Assembly (NCBI RefSeq): GCF_016925495.1
Contig: NZ_CP070491.1
Coordinates: forward strand, 3,596,001 to 3,660,000
Direction of reading: 5' to 3'
Length of the DNA stretch: 64,000 bases
Source of the DNA: Methylococcus sp. EFPC2
Lineage (GTDB): Bacteria > Pseudomonadota > Gammaproteobacteria > Methylococcales > Methylococcaceae
Part shown: positions 8,014-15,592 of the stretch, piece by piece
Layout of the letters: each line of letters opens with the position of its first letter
How positions within the stretch are numbered: position 1 is the stretch's first letter
The notes under the pieces: generated by a model
Database searches by the model: none
What the model was told of the DNA's origin: nothing
Seen by the model: the letters and a program-made list of their open reading frames with translations, nothing else
Position numbers and translations under genes: made by a program

Positions 8014-11000
8014 CGTTGGTCCTCTTCCATTAACCTGCCTAGGCACTCCGCCGGCTCGGGCTTGCCGTAAAGATAGCCCTGCAGGACGACCTCTGCCCGG
8101 CTGTTGAGGAATGCGGCCTGCTCGGCCGTTTCCACGCCTTCGGCAACCACTTTCAGCCGCAAGTGCCCGGCAACCGCGAGTATGGCCTCCACCAGCGCGG
8201 CATCGTCCGGGTCGACCGGCGCATCCTGCACGAACGTCTTGTCGATCTTGAGTTCGTGGATGGGCAGACGTTTCAGGTAAGCGAGGGAAGAATAGCCGGT
8301 GCCGAAATCGTCGATGGCGAAGCGTATGCCCAGTTCGGCCAAGTCGTTCATCTTGGCGACGATTTCGTTCGGATTGTCGATCAGCACGCCTTCGGTCAAT
8401 TCCAGGGTGATGCGCGAGCCGGATATGCCGTGCTCCCTCAGGCAGGCTTTCAGCCAGGCCGCGAAATCCGCCTTGCGGAAATGGCGCGGACTGATGTTGA
8501 CCGACATCACGCCGTCCCGGCCAGCCAGGAAGCGGCAGACTTCGGTCAGCACCCAGCGGTCCAGTTCGACGATGAGACCGGTTTCCTCCGCCACCGCGAT
8601 GAACGTTCCCGGCGCGAGCAGTCCGCGCCGAGGATGCTGCCAGCGCAGCAATGCTTCGGCGCCGACCCGCGTTCCGCTGGAATCGACCTGGGGCTGCAGG
8701 TAAAGCCGCAATTCCCCGGCGGGGACGGCGGTGCGCAGTTCACGCTCGACCTGAAAATACTGTTCGGCGGCGGTGCGCATGTCGGATTCGTAAAATGCGC
8801 TCTGGCTGTCGCCCGCGCCCTTGGCACGGTGCAGGGCGGTATCGGCGCGGCACAGGATATCGTCCGGTGTGTCCGCATCATCTTCCGGAAAGAGGGTGAT
8901 GCCGATGCTGGCGCCGACCACCAGTTCGTCCTGTCCGATCTGCAAAGGCCGGCGCAGCCCGGCGTGGATCTTTTCCGCGCTCGTCATCGCCTGGTGAGCG
9001 GCCTGCTGGCCGTCGCCGGACTGCAGGAGCAGCACGAACTCGTCCGAGCCTATGCGCGCCAGGACATCGCCCGGCGCCAGCAGGCCGACGAGGCGTTCGA
9101 CGAATTTGCGCAGCACTTCGTCGCCGCGGGCATGCCCGCGGGCGTCGTTGATGGTCTGGAAACGGTCGATATCGAGCACCATCAGGCCCTGCGTACGGAT
9201 GTCGCGTCGAATCGCGGCCAGTTGCTTCGCCAAACGGTCGCGCACGAGGGCACGGTTGGGCAGTCCGGTCAGGGCATCGAAATAGGCCAGCCGTTCGATC
9301 CGGGCTTCGGCTTCCCGCAGCCGGGTGATGTCCTGGAGTGCCAGCAGATAATGGCTGATCATGCCCTTTTCGTCGCGCACCGGCGCGGCGATGGCCCGGT
9401 CGATGCGTTCACTGCCGTCCCGGCGATGATTGCTCAGTTCGCCTTGCCAGTTCTCCCCCAGGCGCAAAGCCTGCCGCATGGCGTCGTAGTGGATATCGGC
9501 GACCCCGTCTGCGGCCTGGAAGTGTAAGGGGCGCCCGATGATTTCGTCCCTGCTGTAACCGCTGCTTTTCACGAAGGCATCGTTGACGTATTCGATGCGC
9601 TCACCGGCGCCCGTGATCAATATGCTTTCCGGGCTTTGTTCGACCGCTTGGAAAAGCCGGTTCATCTGCGCTTCCCGAGCACTCAGCTCGGCCGCCATCC
9701 GGCGCCTTTGGATGGCGATGGCCGCGGTGTGGGTGTAGTGATCGATCAGTTTTTGCTGGGGCGGCTGACGGAAGGCCGGTGTGCGGCTGTAAATGGCGAA
9801 GGTACCCAATACCCGGGCGTCGGCGTCCAGTATCGGGGTCGACCAACAGGCGGCCAGGCCATGGTGGAGTGCGAGTTCGCAATAGTCGGCCCACAAAGGA
9901 TCGGTCGCGATGTCTTCGACCGCGACCGGCTTGACGAAATAGGCCGCGGTTCCGCAAGAGCCTACCTTGGGGCCGATGACGATGCCGTCGATGGCGCTCG
10001 TATAGTCCGCCGGCAGGTTCGGCGCTGCGCCGTGGTGCAGGCGCACGCCGTCGGAGGACAGCAGGAGTATGGAAACCAAAAGCCCCGGCGACTGGGCTTC
10101 GAAGCCTCTGGCCAGGGCGTCCAGGATGTCCGGGAGGGGGCGGTCCGAGGCCACCATTTCCAGCACCCCGGCCTGATGGGCCAGCAAGCGCTCGGAGAGG
10201 CGTCGCTCCTCTTCTTCGGCGACATTGGTCAGCAGCGCGCCGAGCTGGCAAGCGAAAGCGATTTCGTGCGGGCGCCAGGCATGCGGTGTGTCGACATGTT
10301 CCAGGCAGAACACGCCGATGACCCGATCGCCCACCCGCAGCACCACGTCGAGCATGGAAACGATGCGGTTGGGCTTGAGATAACCGTCCCGGTAGCCGGT
10401 CAGCCGCGGGTCGCTCATCGCGTCATCGGCGTCGATGTAGGTGGCCTGCTGCAGCGCGGCGAACTCGTCGGCGAACTGCTTCTGCTGCAGGACTGCGCCT
10501 TGCGTATGGCTGCGGGCGGGCGAGTCGTAGTGGTCTATGCAGTACAGCAGGCTGTCGCCCTCGCGCAGCAACCAGACGTTAGCCCTGGCCACCGCAAAAA
10601 ACTCGCTGGCGGCTTCCGTCATCATGCGGCTGAAACCGGCGAAGTCGCTGAGATTCGTGGTGTGGCGCACCAGCCGGGCGACGATGTCGTTTTGTTGCCG
10701 GAAACGCTCCACGCGGTGCGCTTGCGCGGCGTCCATTTCCGCCAGGCGCTGCGCCATGTCGTGCAGCGCCAGGCCGAGCAGCGCGACTTCGCCTGCCCCG
10801 CCCGTAGCCGAGGGTACGTCGAATTCGCCGCCGCCGATGCGGCGCGCGGTGGTCGCCAGTTCGGCCAGCGGACGGGCCAAGTGCCGGTTGAGCCAGCCGA
10901 TTTGCAACAGCGTCAGCAGCACGACCGTGGCGATGCTGGGGGCGTGCCGGACCAGGTTGGAGACGGCGGCTTCGGCAAGTTCGCGATGGATGTCGTATTC

Positions 11001-11510
11001 CAGCACCACGGCGCCGCGCCGACGGCTGACGAGTTCGCCTGCATCCGGCGGATGGTTGTAGGGCATGAGCACGCTCAATCGCGTGCCGTCGCCCTGCCAC
11101 TGCTCGTTCACCAGCGCGCCGTGCACGGTTCGGGCGAAGCGCGCTACGTTCCAGCTCGGCCGGACGTCCCCTATGGCGCGGTTTTTCCAGTCGACCCGCT
11201 GGGCGAACAATACCGTGCCGTCGGGCGAGACCAAGGCCGCCAAATCCACGCCGCTCCGCTGCGCGGCATGCAGCATGATTTCCCGCTCCAGATCGTCGGT
11301 ATTGTGCTGCGGCAGTGCCCGTTCCGCTTGCCGCGCAAAGCGGGCGGATGCCTCCCTGGCTTGTGCCGTGACCTGCGATGCGAGTTCCCGGCGATATTGC
11401 TGGTGAGTCAGGTAGAGCGAGCTTGCGATGCCGGCCAGCATCGCGGCCGACATCAGCAGGGGGAGGGTCAGGCGCAGTGGCCACCGCGACCAGCTAGGGC
11501 GCAAGCTCAT
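8010..11510 (-). CDS. Membrane GAF/PAS/GGDEF/EAL c-di-GMP phosphodiesterase-cyclase
   Basis: An 1166-residue sensor. Order: TM1 (about 13-34), a periplasmic domain of about 150 residues, TM2 (about 190-208), HAMP (208-260), two GAF domains (about 290-430 and 455-610), PAS (625-740), GGDEF (760-900) and EAL (915-1155). The cyclase signature is GSDEF rather than GGDEF, so synthesis may be weak or lost. The EAL domain keeps its metal and catalytic motifs (EALLRW, ELTEG, IDDFGTGYSS, KIDKTF, AEGVET), so c-di-GMP hydrolysis is the likely output. It overlaps both the upstream solute-binding lipoprotein gene and the downstream PhnD-GGDEF gene by 4 nt, which implies coupled translation and shared function. 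Confidence 0.9.
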   Translation of the reverse strand: MSLRPSWSRWPLRLTLPLLMSAAMLAGIASSLYLTHQQYRRELASQVTAQAREASARFARQAERALPQHNTDDLEREIMLHAAQRSGVDLAALVSPDGTVLFAQRVDWKNRAIGDVRPSWNVARFARTVHGALVNEQWQGDGTRLSVLMPYNHPPDAGELVSRRRGAVVLEYDIHRELAEAAVSNLVRHAPSIATVVLLTLLQIGWLNRHLARPLAELATTARRIGGGEFDVPSATGGAGEVALLGLALHDMAQRLAEMDAAQAHRVERFRQQNDIVARLVRHTTNLSDFAGFSRMMTEAASEFFAVARANVWLLREGDSLLYCIDHYDSPARSHTQGAVLQQKQFADEFAALQQATYIDADDAMSDPRLTGYRDGYLKPNRIVSMLDVVLRVGDRVIGVFCLEHVDTPHAWRPHEIAFACQLGALLTNVAEEEERRLSERLLAHQAGVLEMVASDRPLPDILDALARGFEAQSPGLLVSILLLSSDGVRLHHGAAPNLPADYTSAIDGIVIGPKVGSCGTAAYFVKPVAVEDIATDPLWADYCELALHHGLAACWSTPILDADARVLGTFAIYSRTPAFRQPPQQKLIDHYTHTAAIAIQRRRMAAELSAREAQMNRLFQAVEQSPESILITGAGERIEYVNDAFVKSSGYSRDEIIGRPLHFQAADGVADIHYDAMRQALRLGENWQGELSNHRRDGSERIDRAIAAPVRDEKGMISHYLLALQDITRLREAEARIERLAYFDALTGLPNRALVRDRLAKQLAAIRRDIRTQGLMVLDIDRFQTINDARGHARGDEVLRKFVERLVGLLAPGDVLARIGSDEFVLLLQSGDGQQAAHQAMTSAEKIHAGLRRPLQIGQDELVVGASIGITLFPEDDADTPDDILCRADTALHRAKGAGDSQSAFYESDMRTAAEQYFQVERELRTAVPAGELRLYLQPQVDSSGTRVGAEALLRWQHPRRGLLAPGTFIAVAEETGLIVELDRWVLTEVCRFLAGRDGVMSVNISPRHFRKADFAAWLKACLREHGISGSRITLELTEGVLIDNPNEIVAKMNDLAELGIRFAIDDFGTGYSSLAYLKRLPIHELKIDKTFVQDAPVDPDDAALVEAILAVAGHLRLKVVAEGVETAEQAAFLNSRAEVVLQGYLYGKPEPAECLGRLMEEDQR

Positions 11511-12520
11511 AAGGGTTCGGGGGCGACGAAATCGGGAACGGCGAGACTGTCCAGGGCGTCTTCTGCGCTGAGGAGGCCGCTACCGACCATGAGTGTCGAA
11601 AGCGCGCTGGCCGACTGGATGAGGGACGGCGAGTTGCCGCCGAGCCATTCGAGGTTTTCCGAGCGGTCGGGCAGGCTGAGTCCCTTGTAAACCGAGTAGA
11701 CGTCATGTGCCGGAACGCCCAGCCGCGGCGCCATGCGGCGGACCGCATCCTGCGGGCTGCGGCGAAAATAGTCGAGCGCCCGGAAGTGTGCCTCGACCAG
11801 GGTGCGGACGTCTTCCGCCTTGTCCTGGAGGGCTCGTGGTGTGAGCGCCAGCACGTCCAATATCAGGCCGGGCACGCTGCGGCTGTCGTACAGGCGGACC
11901 GCACCGGTTTTCTCCAGCCGGACGGAGGTCGGGGCATAGCTCACCAAGGCATCCACCTGGCCCGACTCCCAGACGGATTCGTGTCGGGCTACCGGCTGAG
12001 ACGACACCTGCACGTCCCGCGGCGACAATCCCCCCGCCTCCAGGGCCGCGGTGAGCATCAGCGCGCCGGCGGCACTGCTTTCCACCCCGATGCGCAGACC
12101 GCTCAGATCGCGCAGGGCGGCGATGCCGGGCCGGGCCAGCACCACGTCCGCGCCGGCCGATATGTCCAACACGGCCACTACTGAAATCGCCAGCCCTCCG
12201 GCCCGTACCCGCAAGACTTCATCGAGGGTGAGCGCCGCTCCGTCCACCAGTCCGGCCTGGAGCGCATGCATGGAGTCGGTGGCGGTGAGCGTTTCGACCA
12301 GCCGCACGGGCCGGTTTTCCAGCCAGCCCAACATGCGCGCGAGAAACAGGAGTTCGTAACCCGGCCATACATGTCCGGCCACGCGCAGCGGATCGTGGCT
12401 AGTGCAGCCCTGCAGCCATCCGCCGAGCGTCAAGGCCGACAGGGCCGCCAGGGCCCGGCGGCGGCCCGGTGACGGCGGGTTGGGGAGGGGCGGCAGCGGC
12501 CCGTGCGTTCGGAGGGGCAT
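11507..12520 (-). CDS. Solute-binding lipoprotein (NMT1/SsuA-like)
   Basis: A 337-residue periplasmic binding protein with an Arg-rich n-region, a hydrophobic stretch and a lipobox ending at Cys39 (LQGC), so it should be lipid-anchored. The body resembles ABC-type nitrate/sulfonate/taurine binding proteins: an early WPGYE segment, LSGLRIGVESSAAG in the middle, and QVDALVSYAP. No ABC permease or ATPase gene is nearby. Instead it is the first gene of an operon with two c-di-GMP enzymes and overlaps the GGDEF-EAL gene by ATGA. I infer that it presents a ligand to that sensor, as NspS does to MbaA in Vibrio cholerae. A TATATA box at 12632-12637 (minus strand reading) could be its -10. Confidence 0.83.
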   Translation of the reverse strand: MPLRTHGPLPPLPNPPSPGRRRALAALSALTLGGWLQGCTSHDPLRVAGHVWPGYELLFLARMLGWLENRPVRLVETLTATDSMHALQAGLVDGAALTLDEVLRVRAGGLAISVVAVLDISAGADVVLARPGIAALRDLSGLRIGVESSAAGALMLTAALEAGGLSPRDVQVSSQPVARHESVWESGQVDALVSYAPTSVRLEKTGAVRLYDSRSVPGLILDVLALTPRALQDKAEDVRTLVEAHFRALDYFRRSPQDAVRRMAPRLGVPAHDVYSVYKGLSLPDRSENLEWLGGNSPSLIQSASALSTLMVGSGLLSAEDALDSLAVPDFVAPEPL

Positions 12521-12668
12521 GGCGTTCGCGATCGTTAGGCTGTTTGAGTGGGTCGTCGGGGCATGGGGGTGGATTACGGATGGCCGGTCGGTTCGAGCGA
12601 AAAAACGCCACAGCGAGGGCCGCGCAACCCTTATATAGAGTACGGACGGCAGTTCGGCTACTGGCGCG

Positions 12669-13316
12669 TCAGGCCGGCCCCGGCTTTTTGAACAGGAAGA
12701 TGTCCCGCGCGGCTTGCTCGCTTGCGAGGCCTAAGCGTTCCGCCAGCCAGCGGAGCGTGTGCGCGCTGTAAAAGGCAAGGTGGGTGGGATCGTTCTTGTA
12801 TTGCCAGCGCTCGAAGCGCTCGCGGCTGATGACCGGTTGGGTCATCACGGCCAGCCAGGCGCCGGGTTTGAGCAAGGCGGCCAGCCGCGTCCAATCTTCG
12901 GCAGGCCGGCGGAAATGCTCCACGGTTTCGGTGCAGGTGACAAAGTCATACGTCCGTTCGAGGGCGCCGCTGTCCGGCCGATAATGCGGGTCGTACAGAA
13001 CCATGGGCATGCCCGCTTCTTCCAGCATCCGCGCCAGCGCCGGACCCGGTCCGCAGCCATAGTCCAGCCCTTCCATGCCGGGTTTTACACGTTCGAGCAG
13101 CGGTGGCAGCAAGCGGCCGAGGAAGCGACGATAACCGGCGTCGTCAGGATCGTTATCGTGCAGGTCGTAGACGGCTTTTTCCGCCGAGGGGCTCAGCTGG
13201 CTTGCCGGGTCGGCATAGACCAGTCCGCAGTCGGGGCAGCGAAAATAGCTCCGCCGCAGGTCCGCCGTATAGAACTCCGCGGAGCGGTGACACAGCGGGC
13301 AGTCGGGCGCGGGCAT
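12669..13316 (-). CDS. Class I SAM-dependent methyltransferase with N-terminal zinc ribbon
   Basis: A 215-residue protein. Two CxxC pairs (Cys6/Cys9 and Cys27/Cys30) form a probable N-terminal zinc ribbon. A Rossmann-type methyltransferase follows, with motif I DYGCGPG (85-91), an acidic post-II region (LYDPHY) and VTCTETVEHF. The TCTETVEHF signature is common in the Methyltransf_23 group, whose members modify diverse small molecules or lipids; the substrate cannot be predicted. It starts 17 bp downstream of the phosphohexomutase stop and is probably co-transcribed with it. Confidence 0.82.
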   Translation of the reverse strand: MPAPDCPLCHRSAEFYTADLRRSYFRCPDCGLVYADPASQLSPSAEKAVYDLHDNDPDDAGYRRFLGRLLPPLLERVKPGMEGLDYGCGPGPALARMLEEAGMPMVLYDPHYRPDSGALERTYDFVTCTETVEHFRRPAEDWTRLAALLKPGAWLAVMTQPVISRERFERWQYKNDPTHLAFYSAHTLRWLAERLGLASEQAARDIFLFKKPGPA

Positions 13317-13332
13317 GTCCGGCGGCCCCCGC

Positions 13333-15072
13333 TCATGCTATCGCCTGCGCCAGGCGGCGCAGGATGCCGTCCGGTTCTGCTACCGCCGATGCCGCGATGG
13401 CGTCGGCCCGCGCCTGGGTGTCGGCCACCGCGTAGATGCGTAATTCGTCGGCGTTGCCCGAAGGCCTGAGGTGCGCCACGTCGCCGTTGTCGAAATAAAT
13501 GCGCACGCCGTCCACGAAATTGAGTCCGTCGATGGCGCCGAATCCCAGCTCCGGCGTGAAATACGCGCCCAGCTCCCGCCGGACTCCATCCAGCGCCTGG
13601 ATTTCGGCCGCTGTGGGCTCCAAGGCCTTGCCGTCGGCCGCAAGCGCCATCCAGCCGTGCGTCGAGTGCCGCGCGTCGGCGATCCCGGAATCGCCGGGCG
13701 AGAACCGGCTGACGATGGCCAGGCCCTGGCTGCGCGGAAACTGCTTGATGAGGGCCGCACGGCTGTAACGCCTGGGCAGGCGGTCGAACAATCCGCCCAG
13801 GCTCGTTCGCTGCGCCTTCGCCGACGAAAGCACGGCGATGATGGGCAGGACGGCGTCGCGTGTGGGCAAGGCCGCCAGGGTCTTGCCGTTCTTGCTCAGC
13901 TCGGTTCCGGTGAGGAAGCCGCCGTTGGCCTCCCAGCCGCACACCGATTGTTTGCCCTTCAGGCGCGCCGCTTCCATGCCGGCGATGACGTAGGGCGAGC
14001 CGATGCGTGTCTTGGCCTCGACGAGATCTTTCAGGCCGCCCCGGTCGATCGCATCGTTGCAACTGATGGGCACGACCACGGCGTCCGGGGCCAGGTATTC
14101 GGCCGCCACCATGCCGACCAGATCGCCGCCGAAGAAGCGCACGGCGCCGGTATCCGCGTCGACGCCCAGTATGAGCGGGCGGTCGCTGTCGCCGTCCGTG
14201 GAAACCACCGCGTCGATGCGGCCGTGCCGGGCGCGGGCCTCGTCGGCCAGTGCCTGGATGGCGGCGAGTTGTGCGGCGTCGATGTTCTCGGTGTCGATGG
14301 GTACGAAGCTTTCGCTGCGGCCGGCGGTGAAAGCTTCCGCGCCCAGTCGCCGCAGGATGTCGACCAGCAGGTCCCGGCCTACCGCGGAATGCTGGTAGAC
14401 CACAAGGCGCAGGCCGGCCAGGGCCTCCGCGCCGAAAAATTCTTCGTAACGCCCGGCATAGGCCGCAGCCGCTTCATCGCTTTCGGCTCCCAGCGCGGCA
14501 TGGCCGGCCTTGAACAAGCCCCGCTCGTCGAAGGGCGAGTCTTCGTAGGCTTGGCCGTACAGCCTGGCCCGCACCTCCTCCACCTTGCGGTTGATGGGCG
14601 ACTCGTGATGCTTGAGCAGTTCGCCCCGCGAGGTGTTGGTCTTGTAGCCGTTGCGGTCGAAAGGAATATGGCTGCCGGTCACCATGATGCTGCCCTTGCC
14701 GCGCGATACGCCATAGTAGGTTAGGGCCGGGGTTGGGATGCGTCCGAGATTGACGGCTTGCATGCCGGCCGCACCGATGGCGTATTCGATGGCCTGCGCC
14801 AGTTCCCCGCGTTTGGGCTCCCCCTCAAGGTAGGCGCTGGAACTGGGCCTGAGGTCGTAGGCGTAATAAAACGCATCGCCCCGCACGATGCCGCCTTCTG
14901 CGCGCGGCAGGGATTGCAGGTATTCGAGCTCCGCGAGGGCATTGACCACGATCTCCAGCTGGCTGAGATGCACCAGCAAGCCGCGCCGCCCGCTGGTGCC
15001 GAATTGCAGGGGAACGGGCGCTTGCGCGAGGCGTGAAGCCAGGCTGCCGGGCGGGAAGTTCGCGTAGCTCAT
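13333..15072 (-). CDS. Phosphomannomutase/phosphoglucomutase family protein
   Basis: Alpha-D-phosphohexomutase that should interconvert hexose 6- and 1-phosphates. Visible motifs: GTSGRRG (25-31), the phosphoserine loop TGSHIP with Ser134, the metal loop DGDSDR (293-298) and the sugar-specificity loop GWEANGG. The metal loop reads DGDSDR where DGDGDR is usual. At 579 residues it is longer than the typical 450-470, with insertions around 170-220. The start at 15072 was chosen because upstream in-frame codons are low-complexity and outside the family. Phosphomannomutase is the likeliest activity; phosphoglucomutase cannot be excluded. It heads an operon with the methyltransferase gene. Confidence 0.85.
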   Translation of the reverse strand: MSYANFPPGSLASRLAQAPVPLQFGTSGRRGLLVHLSQLEIVVNALAELEYLQSLPRAEGGIVRGDAFYYAYDLRPSSSAYLEGEPKRGELAQAIEYAIGAAGMQAVNLGRIPTPALTYYGVSRGKGSIMVTGSHIPFDRNGYKTNTSRGELLKHHESPINRKVEEVRARLYGQAYEDSPFDERGLFKAGHAALGAESDEAAAAYAGRYEEFFGAEALAGLRLVVYQHSAVGRDLLVDILRRLGAEAFTAGRSESFVPIDTENIDAAQLAAIQALADEARARHGRIDAVVSTDGDSDRPLILGVDADTGAVRFFGGDLVGMVAAEYLAPDAVVVPISCNDAIDRGGLKDLVEAKTRIGSPYVIAGMEAARLKGKQSVCGWEANGGFLTGTELSKNGKTLAALPTRDAVLPIIAVLSSAKAQRTSLGGLFDRLPRRYSRAALIKQFPRSQGLAIVSRFSPGDSGIADARHSTHGWMALAADGKALEPTAAEIQALDGVRRELGAYFTPELGFGAIDGLNFVDGVRIYFDNGDVAHLRPSGNADELRIYAVADTQARADAIAASAVAEPDGILRRLAQAIA

Positions 15073-15592
15073 GGGTCGTCTAGGTCCGGGAAATGGGGCG
15101 CTAAACTCTAGCGTATCGCCGGAGGGAAGTCGAAGACCCGGAGTCGGCCGGATGTGCCGAGTGGCTGCGCGCTTCCGCTCGCTTGTCGCCGACCCCATGC
15201 CCAGATAAGCACGGTCCGTCAAGCCCGTTTCTGTCCCTATATCCCTTCCTGCGCATCGCTGGCATGATTCGGGATTCAATGCCGGATTTTCGCCTTGTGT
15301 CCGAAATGCCGTGAATTCGAATGACGCGAAATGGTTAGTTGCATGGGTTTTGCAAGGGGGTTATGGGGCGCTCGCAACCTGGCGTTCAGCGGCCGACGGG
15401 AAGCATCCAGCGTCGAGGCGCGACGGAGGTCTCACGGGTGGCGGATGCCTCGGTGGACCGTGCATAGCTTGAAGGCAGCCGCAGGCTGGCAGATAGGCGC
15501 CGGCGCCTTTTCGGATGTATGCCCTGTGGAGTGCCGATAGGATGTGGTGCGTAGCCAGTGATTCAGAGATATTCATACCCCGGACCGCTATC
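15073..15592. other. Intergenic region, 520 bp
   Basis: Lies between the divergent phosphohexomutase and STAND genes, so it must contain promoters for both. A short inverted repeat CGCTA-N5-TAGCG is present at 15101-15115, about 30 bp upstream of the phosphohexomutase start. I see no convincing sigma-70 promoter pair, RNA gene or conserved ORF; the short open frames here look random. Confidence 0.5.

Noticed and set aside
9636-11690. 684-codon rightward open frame opposite the GGDEF-EAL gene
   Set aside because: It lies wholly antisense to a domain-rich real gene, has no recognisable motifs, and high GC readily keeps the opposite frame open.
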